Origin: an uncultured Clostridia bacterium
GTDB lineage: Bacteria > Bacillota > Clostridia > Christensenellales > CAG-917
Reading direction: 5' to 3'
DNA: 49,849 nt
NCBI GenBank assembly: GCA_947628855.1
Contig: CANRBM010000004.1
Span: forward strand, 1 to 49,849
Both the position numbers and the translations under genes were made by a program. Each line of letters opens with the position of its first letter. Within the stretch, counting starts at the first letter, position 1. Below the pieces are notes generated by a model. It did not search any database. It was not told the origin of the DNA and worked only from the letters and a program-made list of their open reading frames with translations. Shown here piece after piece: positions 42,049-49,849 of this stretch.

Positions 42049-43254
42049 TTATTCGATGATTTTTGCGACGACGCCGGAGCCGACTGTTCTGCCGCCCTCA
42101 CGGATAGCGAAACGCAATCCTTCCTCGATAGCGATCGGGGTGATAAGGGTGATCTCCATGTCGATGTGGTCGCCGGGCATGACCATCTCAACGCCCGCGG
42201 GCAGTTTGATGGATCCTGTGACGTCCGTTGTTCTGAAATAGAACTGAGGACGATATCCATCGAAGAACGGAGTGTGACGTCCGCCCTCTTCCTTCGTCAG
42301 GACATAAACCTGAGACGTGAAGTGAGTGTGAGGATGGATGGTGCCGGGTTTTGCAAGAACTTGACCGCGCTCGATCTCGTTTCTCTGAATGCCGCGGAGC
42401 AGTACGCCGATGTTGTCGCCGCCCTCTGCATAATCGAGGAGCTTGCGGAACATTTCGATACCGGTGACGACTGTCTCTTTCTTATCGGGACGCAGACCGA
42501 CGATCTCGACCTTGTCGCCCATCTTGAGCATACCGCGCTCGACTCTGCCTGTTGCGACGGTGCCGCGGCCTGTGATGGTGAACACGTCCTCGACGGGCAT
42601 AAGGAAGGGCTTATCCGTGTCGCGCTGAGGGTCGGGAATGTAGCTGTCGACTGCGTCGAGCAATTCCTTGATAGCGTCAAGCGCAGGATCGTCCCACTTG
42701 CCTGCGAGACCTGCGTTCATCGCGTTGAGAGCGGAGCCGCGGACGATAGGAGTATCGTCTCCGGGGAAACCGTACTCGTTGAGCAGCTCGCGAACTTCCA
42801 TTTCGACAAGCTCAAGCAGCTCTTCGTCATCGACCTGGTCGCACTTGTTGAGGAAGACGAGGATGTAGGGAACGCCGACCTGACGTGCGAGCAGGATGTG
42901 CTCACGAGTCTGAGGCATGGGGCCGTCGGAAGCTGCGACAACGAGGATAGCGCCGTCCATCTGTGCCGCACCTGTGATCATGTTCTTGACATAGTCGGCG
43001 TGGCCGGGGCAGTCAACGTGCGCATAGTGGCGCTTGTCTGTCTCATACTCAACGTGCGCTGTGTTGATCGTGATGCCTCTCGCTTTCTCTTCGGGAGCCT
43101 TATCGATCTCGTCATACTTCATGACTTGGGCTTTGCCGAGGTGCGCGCTGTACATTGTGATTGCAGCGGTGAGCGTGGTCTTGCCGTGGTCAACGTGGCC
43201 AATCGTACCGATGTTAACATGCGGCTTTGTTCTTTCAAATTTAGCTTTTGCCAT
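42049..43254 (-). CDS. tuf: Elongation factor Tu
   Basis: 401 residues; start at 43254 with TTGGAGGAATTTAGT. GTP-binding motifs GHVDHGKTT (G1), DCPGHADY (G3), NKCDQ (G4), then domains 2 and 3 ([40 protein letters not shown]). Carries aminoacyl-tRNA to the ribosome. Placed after fusA with its own internal promoter. Confidence 0.99.
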   Translation of the reverse strand: MAKAKFERTKPHVNIGTIGHVDHGKTTLTAAITMYSAHLGKAQVMKYDEIDKAPEEKARGITINTAHVEYETDKRHYAHVDCPGHADYVKNMITGAAQMDGAILVVAASDGPMPQTREHILLARQVGVPYILVFLNKCDQVDDEELLELVEMEVRELLNEYGFPGDDTPIVRGSALNAMNAGLAGKWDDPALDAIKELLDAVDSYIPDPQRDTDKPFLMPVEDVFTITGRGTVATGRVERGMLKMGDKVEIVGLRPDKKETVVTGIEMFRKLLDYAEGGDNIGVLLRGIQRNEIERGQVLAKPGTIHPHTHFTSQVYVLTKEEGGRHTPFFDGYRPQFYFRTTDVTGSIKLPAGVEMVMPGDHIDMEITLITPIAIEEGLRFAIREGGRTVGSGVVAKIIE

Positions 43255-43324
43255 ACTAAATTCCTCCAATAGATTTTTTTGGCTTTTTTATTTTTTTTAT
43301 TATCCTAAAAGCTGTTTATTATAT

Positions 43325-43353
43325 ATATTATCAATATAATACGTCGCTTTCAA
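43325..43353 (-). promoter_or_regulatory. Internal promoter for tuf
   Basis: On the minus strand: TTGAAA (43353-43348), 17 bp, TAATAT (43330-43325), in the 100-nt AT-rich gap after fusA; allows extra tuf expression. Confidence 0.65.
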
Positions 43354-43355
43354 GG

Positions 43356-45437
43356 CTATTTTTTGTCGCCGACTATCTTTTCGGCAACGTTTTTGGGCAC
43401 CGCTTCATAATGGTCGAAGAGCATTGTGAAGCTGGCTCTGCCCTGTGTTATGCTGCGCAGGCTTGTCGCATATCCGAACATCTCGGAAAGCGGCACGTCC
43501 GCGTCTACGCATTGCGCGCCCGTGCGGGGCTCTATGCCCTTCACCTGCCCGCGCCTCGTCGTAAGGTTGCCCATCACGTCGCCCAAATAATCGTCGGGAG
43601 TGATGACCTCAACCTTCATTATCGGCTCCAGCAACGTGGGCGCCGCTTTGCTTGCCGCCTCCTTAAAGGCGAGTGAGCCCGCGATCTTGAACGCCATTTC
43701 CGAGCTGTCCACCTCGTGCATACTGCCGTCCACGAGTCTGACCTTGAAGTCCACGCACTCGTATCCCGCGATGACGCCGCTCTGCGCTGCCTCTTTGATG
43801 CCTTCCCATGCCGCCGCCGCAAACTCCTTCGAGACTGCGCCGCCGACGATGACGTTTTCCACCTCGAGACCGCCGCCGGGATTGGGCTCGATATCAATGA
43901 TTATCCTGCCGTACTGACCGTGTCCGCCCGACTGTCTGACAAACTTGCCTTCCACATTCTTGACGGGCTTCGTAATGGTCTCGCGATAGCTGACCTGCGG
44001 CTTGCCGATGTTCGCCTCCACTTTGAACTCGCGCATCATTCTGTCCACTATGATGTCCAGATGGAGCTCGCCCATGCCTGCGATGATGGTCTGACCCGTC
44101 TCCTTGTCGGTGTACGCCTTGAAGGTTGGGTCCTCCTCTTGCAGTTTTTGGATGGCGACGGTCATTCTCTCTTGAGACGCCTTGGACTTCGGCTCTATCG
44201 CGACCTTGATGACGGGATCGGGGAATACCATGTTTTCAAGCACGATCTGCCTCGTCCTGTCCGACAGCGTGTCGCCCGTAGTGCTCTTTTTGAGACCTAT
44301 TATCGCAACTATGTCGCCCGCGTACGCCTCTTCGATGTCCTCGCGGTTGTCCGCGTTCATTCTGAGTAGCCTGCTTATGCGCTCGTTCTCGCCCTTGACC
44401 GTGTTGTAGACGACGCTTCCTACCTTGACCGTGCCCGAATATATCCTCGCAAACGACAGCTTGCCGACAAATTCATCTGTCAAGATCTTGAACACCAGCG
44501 CGCTGAACGGCTCGTCCTCGCCGGGATGGCGCAGTTCGGGCTGCTCCGTCTTGGGATTTATGCCCTCTATGCTTGCCACGTCCGTGGGAGCGGGCAGATA
44601 ATCCACCACCGCGTCGAGCATGAGCTGTACGCCCGTGTTCTTGTAGGCGCTTCCGCAAAGCACGGGATTCAATTTCATCTCTATCGTGCCTTTGCGTATC
44701 GCCGCCTTGAGCTGCTCCTCGCTTATGCTTGCGGCATCTTCGGAAATTATCTTTTCGAGGATGTCCTCGTCATAATCGGACGCCGCCTCAAGCAGCTTTT
44801 GTCTGTACTCTTCCGCTTGCGCCTTGTACGCCTCGGGAATGGGCTTTTTGTAAAATGTCACGCCCTTGTCCTTTTGGTCATAGTAGTACGCTTGCATGTC
44901 GATGAGGCTTATCACGCCCTCGAACTCGCTCTCCTTGCCTATGGGCAGGCAGATGGGTACGGCGTTGGCGTTCAGCCTCTCCTTCATCATCTCGACGGCT
45001 CCGAAGAAATTGGCTCCGTTGATGTCCATCTTGTTGACGAAGGCGATCCTCGGGACTTTGTAGGTGTCCGCTTGACGCCATACGTTTTCGGACTGAGGCT
45101 CGACGCCGCCCTTCGCGCAGAATACCGCGACGGCTCCGTCAAGCACTCTCAAGCTCCTCTCCACTTCCACCGTAAAATCCACGTGGCCGGGGGTGTCGAT
45201 GATGTTGATCTGATGCCCCTTCCAAATTGCCGTGGTCGCCGCGGAAGTTATCGTGATGCCTCTCTCGCGCTCTTGCTCCATGTAATCCATTGTGGCGGAT
45301 CCGTCATGGGTCTCCCCGAGCTTGTGATTGACGCCTGTGTAGTAAAGTATTCGCTCGGTCGTGGTGGTCTTGCCGGCGTCGATGTGCGCCATGATGCCGA
45401 TATTACGCACCTTGTCAAGAGCATATTTCCTTGCCAT
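43356..45437 (-). CDS. fusA: Elongation factor G
   Basis: 693 residues, normal length. GTPase motifs [12 protein letters not shown] (G1), DTPGHVDF (G3), NKMD (G4); domain II onward with [22 protein letters not shown], and a C-terminal domain including [11 protein letters not shown]. Catalyses ribosomal translocation. Begins 3 nt after rpsG. Confidence 0.99.
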   Translation of the reverse strand: MARKYALDKVRNIGIMAHIDAGKTTTTERILYYTGVNHKLGETHDGSATMDYMEQERERGITITSAATTAIWKGHQINIIDTPGHVDFTVEVERSLRVLDGAVAVFCAKGGVEPQSENVWRQADTYKVPRIAFVNKMDINGANFFGAVEMMKERLNANAVPICLPIGKESEFEGVISLIDMQAYYYDQKDKGVTFYKKPIPEAYKAQAEEYRQKLLEAASDYDEDILEKIISEDAASISEEQLKAAIRKGTIEMKLNPVLCGSAYKNTGVQLMLDAVVDYLPAPTDVASIEGINPKTEQPELRHPGEDEPFSALVFKILTDEFVGKLSFARIYSGTVKVGSVVYNTVKGENERISRLLRMNADNREDIEEAYAGDIVAIIGLKKSTTGDTLSDRTRQIVLENMVFPDPVIKVAIEPKSKASQERMTVAIQKLQEEDPTFKAYTDKETGQTIIAGMGELHLDIIVDRMMREFKVEANIGKPQVSYRETITKPVKNVEGKFVRQSGGHGQYGRIIIDIEPNPGGGLEVENVIVGGAVSKEFAAAAWEGIKEAAQSGVIAGYECVDFKVRLVDGSMHEVDSSEMAFKIAGSLAFKEAASKAAPTLLEPIMKVEVITPDDYLGDVMGNLTTRRGQVKGIEPRTGAQCVDADVPLSEMFGYATSLRSITQGRASFTMLFDHYEAVPKNVAEKIVGDKK

Positions 45438-45440
45438 AGT

Positions 45441-45911
45441 TTACCACCTGTAGTGTGCAAACGCCTTGTTTGCTTCTGCAGCGCGGTGCATCTCGTCCTT
45501 TCTTCTGACGGCGCCGCCTGTCAGATTGTAGGCGTCCATAAGCTCACCCGCAAGTCTCGCGTCCATGGTCTTTTCGCCCCTCTTCCTCGCAAAGGACACA
45601 AGCCATCTGATGGCGAGAGTCTGCCTGCGCTCCGGACGGATCTCCATAGGAACTTGATAGGTCGAGCCACCCACACGCCTTGCCTTGACTTCCAGCATAG
45701 GCATTGCGTTTTCGAGCGCCTTGTTGAATATATCCATTGGGTTTTGACCCAACTTCGCTGCTGCAATATCGAAAGCCCCATAGACGATCGCTTGTGCCGT
45801 CCCCTTCTTGCCGTCGAGCATCACTTGATTGATGAGCTTTGTGACGACCTTGCTGTTGTAGATAGGATCGGGCAGCACGTCTCTCTTGGGCACGTCGCTT
45901 CTTCTTGGCAT
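45441..45911 (-). CDS. rpsG: 30S ribosomal protein S7
   Basis: 156 residues, RBS GGAGG. Hallmarks [56 protein letters not shown] and AFAHYRW. Primary 16S rRNA binder of the 30S head. Confidence 0.98.
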   Translation of the reverse strand: MPRRSDVPKRDVLPDPIYNSKVVTKLINQVMLDGKKGTAQAIVYGAFDIAAAKLGQNPMDIFNKALENAMPMLEVKARRVGGSTYQVPMEIRPERRQTLAIRWLVSFARKRGEKTMDARLAGELMDAYNLTGGAVRRKDEMHRAAEANKAFAHYRW

Positions 45912-45951
45912 AAATTACCTCCTATTCTTGGTTTAAGATAACATTCGAAAA

Positions 45952-46326
45952 TTACTTCTTGGGACGCTTCGCGCCATATTTGGACCTTGCCTGCCCGCGC
46001 TTTGCAACGCCTGCAGTATCAAGAGCTCCGCGAATGATGTGATAGCGCACACCGGGCAGGTCCTTGACTCTGCCGCCTCTGATGAGCACTACGCTGTGCT
46101 CTTGCAGATTGTGGCCTTCGCCGGGAATGTAAACAGTACCCTCCATACCGTTGACAAGGCGGACCCTCGCGATTTTACGAAGTGCCGAGTTCGGCTTCTT
46201 GGGGGATGTAGTCGTGACGCTCAAGCAGATACCGCGCTTTTGGGGGCACTGCTCCATGATAGGCGTGAGCGACTTTTTGACCTGTTTCTCTCTGCCCTTT
46301 CTGATAAGCTGATTGATGGTTGGCAT
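45952..46326 (-). CDS. rpsL: 30S ribosomal protein S12
   Basis: 124 residues; start at 46326 with [20 protein letters not shown] start, the decoding-centre segment [18 protein letters not shown] and [16 protein letters not shown]. Both lysines where streptomycin-resistance substitutions occur (TTSPKKPNS and [12 protein letters not shown]) are wild type. Confidence 0.99.
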   Translation of the reverse strand: MPTINQLIRKGREKQVKKSLTPIMEQCPQKRGICLSVTTTSPKKPNSALRKIARVRLVNGMEGTVYIPGEGHNLQEHSVVLIRGGRVKDLPGVRYHIIRGALDTAGVAKRGQARSKYGAKRPKK

Positions 46327-46380
46327 TTTGTTTCCTCCTTCTGGATTTTCCGAATGTACCCGCAACCCTACAGGTGCAAT

Positions 46381-46653
46381 TCATTTATCTTCCTCCGCGG
46401 AAATTATCCCGACCGCCGCCGTAGCGACCTCGACCCCCGCTGCCTCGCCCAACTTCCTCTTTGAAGGGACGTATTTGACGGGCACACGGTGCCTGCGCGC
46501 CGCATCGACAAGCGCCTCTTTAATTTCCGCATCGGCGTCGGAAGCGACTATCACACACCTGAGCGTCCCTTCCGACAAACCCTTCAAAACCTGTTTGGAT
46601 CCGACAACTTTTGAAGAGCAAGCTAGCATATCTTCAAGTTTTTCTTTGTCCAT
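46381..46653 (-). CDS. L7Ae-family ribosomal/RNA-binding protein (YbxF-like)
   Basis: 90 residues; start at 46653 with TGGAG. L7Ae/L30e fold: KVVGSKQVLKGLSEGTLRCVIVASDADAEIKEALVDAARRHRVPVKYV, then LGEAAGV. In Bacillota the ybxF-type gene precedes rpsL and binds K-turn RNA. Here it is the first gene of the run; rpoBC, which usually precede it, are absent. Confidence 0.93.
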   Translation of the reverse strand: MDKEKLEDMLACSSKVVGSKQVLKGLSEGTLRCVIVASDADAEIKEALVDAARRHRVPVKYVPSKRKLGEAAGVEVATAAVGIISAEEDK

Positions 46654-46707
46654 ATCGCTCCATATTTCCAAAGCTAAAAACTGCTTGCACAGACTGCAAG
46701 CGTGATT

Positions 46708-46737
46708 ATATTATCATCAATCCCCGCCACTTGTCAA
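46708..46737 (-). promoter_or_regulatory. Promoter of the L7Ae-rpsL-rpsG-fusA run
   Basis: On the minus strand: TTGACA (46737-46732), 18 bp, TAATAT (46713-46708); nothing else is seen in the divergent intergenic region. Confidence 0.65.
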
Positions 46738-46878
46738 ACAAAAATACTAAAATATTTTTTAAAATTATTCTATTATATATATTGTGGTAATGAGAAAAAT
46801 TCTACCACAAAATATAGGCCGCGCCCTCAACACAAACAGCCGAATAACGTTGCCGGTCACAAAAATCGCAATTTAATG

Positions 46879-46907
46879 TTGTTTTAAGTTTCAAAAGCTA
46901 CTATAAT
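46879..46907 (+). promoter_or_regulatory. Promoter of the two-component system
   Basis: TTGTTT (46879-46884), 17 bp, TATAAT (46902-46907). It leaves a very short leader; the AGGAGG RBS starts about 7 nt downstream of the -10. Confidence 0.6.
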
Positions 46908-46924
46908 CAAAAAAGGAGGCGACT

Positions 46925-47599
46925 ATGCGAGTTTTACTTGTAGAGGACGAGAGAGAGCTTTCTCGCGCGCTTGCGAAGATGCTCTCCAAGGACGGGTATG
47001 ACGTGGATTGCGTATATGACGGTGCGGACGGCTTGAATTTCGCCTCGACGGGCATGTACGATCTTATTCTGCTCGACGTCATTATGCCGAAAATGAACGG
47101 TTTTGAAATGCTCGGAGAGCTTAGGCGCAAAAAGATGGACACGCCCGTCATAATGCTTACCGCTCTCAACGACGAGAACGACAAGATAGCGGGGTTGGAC
47201 AAAGGTGCGGACGACTATGTTTCAAAGCCGTTTTCGACAAATGAACTGCTTGCGAGGATGAGGGCGGTGCTGAGGCGCCGCGGCAAACTTGTAAGCGACA
47301 ACAAACTCGAATATTCAAACGCGTCGCTGGACCTCACGACGTACAGGCTGAGCACTCCAAACGGCGAGATAGGTCTGACGGGCAAAGAATTTGAGCTGCT
47401 GAGATACCTCTTCGAATATCCGGGATTTGTCGCGCCAAAGGAAGATCTCATCCTTAAAGCGTGGGGCATGAACAGCGAATTTGAAAGCAACAACCTTGAG
47501 GTGTACATGTCGTTTTTGAGGAAAAAACTCAATCATCTCGGCGCGGCTTTCACGATAGAATCCGTGCGCGGCGTGGGATATCGGCTTGTGCAAAAATGA
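46925..47599 (+). CDS. OmpR/PhoB-type response regulator
   Basis: 224 residues, RBS AAAGGAGG. Receiver domain with acidic pair VEDE, phosphoacceptor Asp51 (LILLDVIMPK), Thr in MLTALND and Lys in VSKPF. C-terminal winged helix (GLTGKEFELLRYLFEYPGFV, NNLEVYMSFLRKKL, ESVRGVGYRL). A DNA-binding transcription regulator paired with the adjacent sensor kinase; the stimulus is unknown. Confidence 0.97.
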   Translation: MRVLLVEDERELSRALAKMLSKDGYDVDCVYDGADGLNFASTGMYDLILLDVIMPKMNGFEMLGELRRKKMDTPVIMLTALNDENDKIAGLDKGADDYVSKPFSTNELLARMRAVLRRRGKLVSDNKLEYSNASLDLTTYRLSTPNGEIGLTGKEFELLRYLFEYPGFVAPKEDLILKAWGMNSEFESNNLEVYMSFLRKKLNHLGAAFTIESVRGVGYRLVQK

Positions 47600-47646
47600 C
47601 TAAACAGGCATTTTATCATGTCAAAATAGAAGGATAAACCTCAAAA

Positions 47647-48912
47647 ATGGACCTTATCAAAAAACAGCGCACATCATTCACCGTCGTTACCACTGTTTTT
47701 GCGGCGGTGTTTTTGCTTGTACTGTTGGGAGGGTTTTTCGGCATAACCTGCCTCGCAAACGACATGTATATGAGCGCCGCCCTCAATAAGGCGCTTGAAA
47801 ATCCCCTCACATACAATCAAGTTTCGCCGCAAAATCTGCGCTGCTTTTTTGTATACGTCGATCAAATAAGCGGCGAGTCACACATCAAAGGCGATGTGGA
47901 TTACTATGGGGACAGCGTCTCGGGCATCATCAAAGCGGTCAAAAAGTTGGGCAGACCAAGTGACGACCTTCCCCAAAAATTTCGATGTGGGGACAGATTT
48001 TTCGCCGCAAAGTGCACTGATATTGAAATGTTTAAAGTGTACGCTGTGCTCGACAGGACGTCATATCGCTCGCAACTTATCAACACCGCCCTGCTCACCG
48101 TGCTGCTGTATTGCTGTACGGTGGGGCTTACGGCGCTGCTTACCTATCTCGGCTCCGCGCGACTGCTGAGACCCGTCGCCGACGCCATGCAAAAACAGCG
48201 CGACCTCACAGCAAACGCCTCGCATGAACTCAAAACTCCGCTCACCGTCATTTCGGCAAACTTGAGCGTGCTGCGCTCGGAGCCGACTTCCACCGTCGCG
48301 GAAAACGAGCACTGGATAGAGAGCATAGACTCGCAAATAACGCGTATGCAGGAGCTCATACAGAATATGCTCGAGCTGAGCAAGCTCGAAAGCTCCGCCG
48401 TCGTGAAAGAAAAACTCGATCTCAGCTCCGTCACGGAGGGCGTCTGCCTCTCGTTCGAGCCCGTATGCTTTGAAAAGGGCGTAACCCTCATCACCGACAT
48501 CGCGGACGGGGCTACCGTTGAGGGAGACGCGCGCGCCCTCGAGAGGCTTGTGGGTATTTTGCTCGATAACGCCATCAAATATTGCGGCGAGAGCGGCAAG
48601 GTGGGGCTCAACTTGAGCTGCGACCAAAAAAAGGCGAAGCTGTCCGTTATGAATACGGGCGAAAGCATATCCAAAGAAGAGGCGGAACACGTCTTTGACA
48701 GATTTTACCGTACGGACGGCGCCAGACATAACGAGGACAATAAGAGCTTCGGACTCGGGCTGTCCATCGCCTACGCCACGGTACAGGCGCACGGCGGCAC
48801 GATATCCTGCCACGGCGTAGAAGGCAAGGGCTCCGTTTTCACCGTTACCCTGCCCCTAATCAAGGAAAAACACGCCAAAAAGCCCGCAAAAAAACCGCAA
48901 CAAAACAATTGA
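47647..48912 (+). CDS. Sensor histidine kinase
   Basis: 421 residues; RBS AAGGAT at slightly long spacing. Two membrane segments (about 12-36 and 143-165) enclose an extracytoplasmic loop of about 105 residues; no HAMP is obvious before the HisKA domain (LTANASHELKTPLTVISA, His about 194). The ATPase has N-box LVGILLDNAIKYCG, FDRFYRTDGAR, and G-box FGLGLSIAYATVQAHGG. Phosphorylates the adjacent regulator. The tail is Lys-rich. Its last codons overlap the -35 box of the downstream tRNA promoter. Confidence 0.95.
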   Translation: MDLIKKQRTSFTVVTTVFAAVFLLVLLGGFFGITCLANDMYMSAALNKALENPLTYNQVSPQNLRCFFVYVDQISGESHIKGDVDYYGDSVSGIIKAVKKLGRPSDDLPQKFRCGDRFFAAKCTDIEMFKVYAVLDRTSYRSQLINTALLTVLLYCCTVGLTALLTYLGSARLLRPVADAMQKQRDLTANASHELKTPLTVISANLSVLRSEPTSTVAENEHWIESIDSQITRMQELIQNMLELSKLESSAVVKEKLDLSSVTEGVCLSFEPVCFEKGVTLITDIADGATVEGDARALERLVGILLDNAIKYCGESGKVGLNLSCDQKKAKLSVMNTGESISKEEAEHVFDRFYRTDGARHNEDNKSFGLGLSIAYATVQAHGGTISCHGVEGKGSVFTVTLPLIKEKHAKKPAKKPQQNN

Positions 48913-48937
48913 CAAAATTTTCGTCAAATGATATTAT
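48909..48937 (+). promoter_or_regulatory. Promoter of the tRNA-Ala/tRNA-Ile operon
   Basis: TTGACA (48909-48914), 17 bp, TATTAT (48932-48937). The -35 includes the stop codon of the histidine kinase gene. Confidence 0.8.
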
Positions 48938-48954
48938 CTTATAGCATCCACTTT

Positions 48955-49030
48955 GGGGGTATAGCTCAGTTGGTAGAGCGCTTGATTTGCATTCAAGAGG
49001 TCCTCGGTTCGAATCCGTGTATCTCCACCA
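48955..49030 (+). tRNA. tRNA-Ala (anticodon TGC)
   Basis: 76 nt including CCA. Acceptor GGGGGTA/TATCTCC, D-arm GCTCAGTTGGTAGAGC, anticodon stem CTTGA/TCAAG with loop TTTGCAT, T-arm CTCGG/CCGTG with one T-T mismatch. Confidence 0.95.
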
Positions 49031-49036
49031 CGATAT

Positions 49037-49113
49037 AGTTGTGTAGCTCAGTAGGTTAGAGCACCACCCTGATAAGGTGGGGGTCGGTGGTTCGAGTCCA
49101 CTCACAACTACCA
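49037..49113 (+). tRNA. tRNA-Ile (anticodon GAT)
   Basis: 77 nt including CCA. Acceptor AGTTGTG/CACAACT, anticodon stem CCACC/GGTGG with loop CTGATAA. Lies 6 nt after tRNA-Ala. This Ala-Ile pair is usual in rRNA spacers, but no rRNA is nearby here. Confidence 0.95.
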
Positions 49114-49114
49114 A

Positions 49115-49139
49115 AACCTCGCACTAGCGAGGTTTTTTT
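49115..49139 (+). terminator. Terminator after tRNA-Ile
   Basis: AACCTCGC, loop ACTA, GCGAGGTTTTTTT. Confidence 0.88.
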
Positions 49140-49250
49140 GTTATGCGCCTCCGCCTCAATGCTTGCATTGGAGCCTGGGGCGCATAACAAAAATAAACAC
49201 ATTGTCGCAGGCAATGTGTTGGGAGTTGTGAGTGGACTCGAATCACCGAC
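49140..49250 (-). repeat. Hairpins and inverted fragment of tRNA-Ile
   Basis: GTTATGCGCC/GGCGCATAAC (49140-49149/49179-49188) encloses a second stem; ACACATTG/CAATGTGT follows (49197-49219). At 49224-49250 lies an inverted copy of the last 27 nt of tRNA-Ile before the discriminator (49083-49109), 26 of 27 matching. No gene. Confidence 0.85.
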
Positions 49251-49594
49251 TTGGCGAGCTTGCTCTTTTTTGGACGAAGTACAAAAAAGAGCATAAGGTG
49301 CATTTAAATTTATCCGCTCGGACACGGGGATTCCTCGACTTCTTACCCCACAAAATCACTTCGTAATTTTGCGGGGACCCCATTGCGCTCAGAATGACAG
49401 GTTTATTTCGCTGTCATGTTGAGCGAAGTCGAAACATCCCCTTGTGCAGACCCGCCCTCATTGCGTACTTAGCGTTAAACCGCTCGCTCCGCGGGGTCGC
49501 TCGGACAAAGCAAATTCCGTATATAAGGACGCTCAGACAAGGCGGACGGCGGGTATAGGGGCACTCGAACAGAAGGCGCGTGATTTGACAAACA
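49251..49594. repeat. Repeat-rich intergenic region
   Basis: Palindromic element at 49344-49381. Dispersed fragments GGGGATTCCTCGACTTC (49327), TGTCATGTTGAGCGAAGTCG then AAACATCCCC (49411), and CCGCCCTCATTGCGTACTTA...CCGCTCGCTCCGCGGGGTCG then CTCGGACAAAG (49451-49510). No gene. Confidence 0.75.
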
Positions 49595-49849
49595 CCCTAT
49601 CAAAAAACAAAAGAGCGCGATTGCGCTCCTCTGTTTCAATGTTTTGGTTCTTTGATTATTGCTCGCTGATCGCGCCGACGGGGCAACCGTTTTTTACCCC
49701 ATAAAATTCGCTCCACTCAATTTGCATTTCTACAAAACTTTACATCGTCTCTCATTATTATGGGGCCCCCAAATATCACCCGGACCGACTTTTCGTTTCG
49801 GTTGCCCCTATACAAAAAACAAAAGAGCGCGGTTGCGCTCCTCTGTTTC
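49595..49849. repeat. Tandem repeat of 211 bp with terminator and long-form palindromic element
   Basis: CCCTAT plus CAAAAAACAAAAGAGCGCG hairpin GAGCGC-GATT-GCGCTC (49613-49628) and CTCTGTTTC recur from 49806 to the window end. Between them lies a long palindromic element (49695-49770, TACCCCATAAAATTCG...ATTATTATGGGGCCCCC), the same type that sits inside the tRNA-Ser duplication. The second copy may continue beyond the window. Confidence 0.8.

Noticed and set aside
41809..43272. 487-residue plus-strand open frame opposite tuf
   Set aside because: It is antisense to a highly expressed, codon-biased gene (EF-Tu) and rpmG; no RBS, no recognisable domain. Similar long antisense frames opposite fusA (44526-45941), tldD (33425-34879) and the choloylglycine hydrolase (3524-4507) are rejected for the same reason.
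48955..49113. tRNA-Ala/tRNA-Ile pair as part of an rRNA operon
   Set aside because: No 16S or 23S sequence is visible on either side; a terminator follows directly after tRNA-Ile and a protein gene precedes.
49263..49849. Start of a mobile element with its own genes at the right edge
   Set aside because: No transposase or integrase frame is visible; the open frames there coincide with repeats.

Overview
The window looks like a chromosomal segment of a strictly anaerobic, probably gut-dwelling member of the Clostridia (Bacillota). Supporting signs are the order L7Ae-like/rpsL/rpsG/fusA/tuf, an L10-type leader before rplJ, a bile salt hydrolase-type choloylglycine hydrolase, and an oxygen/peroxide-detoxification set typical of anaerobes (flavodiiron protein, rubrerythrin, reverse rubrerythrin, a ferritin-like protein). 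Promoters read as ordinary sigma-A sites (TTGACA-17-TATAAT type). The genus cannot be fixed from the sequence alone.

Layout. 1-2087: 3' part of a UvrA-like ABC ATPase. 2383-3157: AT-rich two-gene cassette resembling a DUF6883/DUF4926 toxin-immunity pair. 3566-5779: choloylglycine hydrolase and a Mn-type cation diffusion facilitator. 6243-9288: operon of a two-module AAA+ ATPase and two paralogous YbjN-like small proteins. 9947-12470: divergent DUF2804 and ferritin-like genes. 12850-16723: flavodiiron fusion protein, UppP, YchF. 16912-21508 (minus strand): SdpI-like protein, Mrr-like endonuclease, alkyltransferase-like protein, C_GCAxxG_C_C protein plus Mrp/NBP35 ATPase. 21707-24013: rubrerythrin and a DUF234-type ATPase. 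24174-24936: tRNA-Ser(CGA) embedded in repeated pieces of itself. 24999-30529 (minus): ABC ATPase, permease and a large cell-surface Ig/beta-helix protein. 31432-38463: M18 aminopeptidase, TldD/TldE, reverse rubrerythrin, GH18 protein. 38540-46653 (minus): a continuous translation-machinery run from an L7Ae-like gene through rpsL, rpsG, fusA, tuf, rpmG, secE, nusG, rplK, rplA, rplJ to rplL. 46925-49113: two-component system, then tRNA-Ala and tRNA-Ile. The right end is repeat-rich.

The most unusual content is non-coding. A composite repeat of about 140-260 bp occurs six times. Each copy starts 4-15 nt beyond a stop codon and has the same polarity as the gene it follows; each carries a long terminator-like hairpin. 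A second family of short palindromic elements (outer ends CCCCA/TGGGG, flank GGGGACCCC) occurs at least 13 times. One copy sits exactly inside the hairpin loop of a composite repeat, and longer versions lie inside tandem duplications at tRNA-Ser and at the right edge. Both tRNA loci are accompanied by displaced tRNA fragments. These features suggest an active, possibly undescribed, system of small repeats targeting transcript 3' ends, terminators and tRNA ends; no transposase or integrase is present in the window to explain them.
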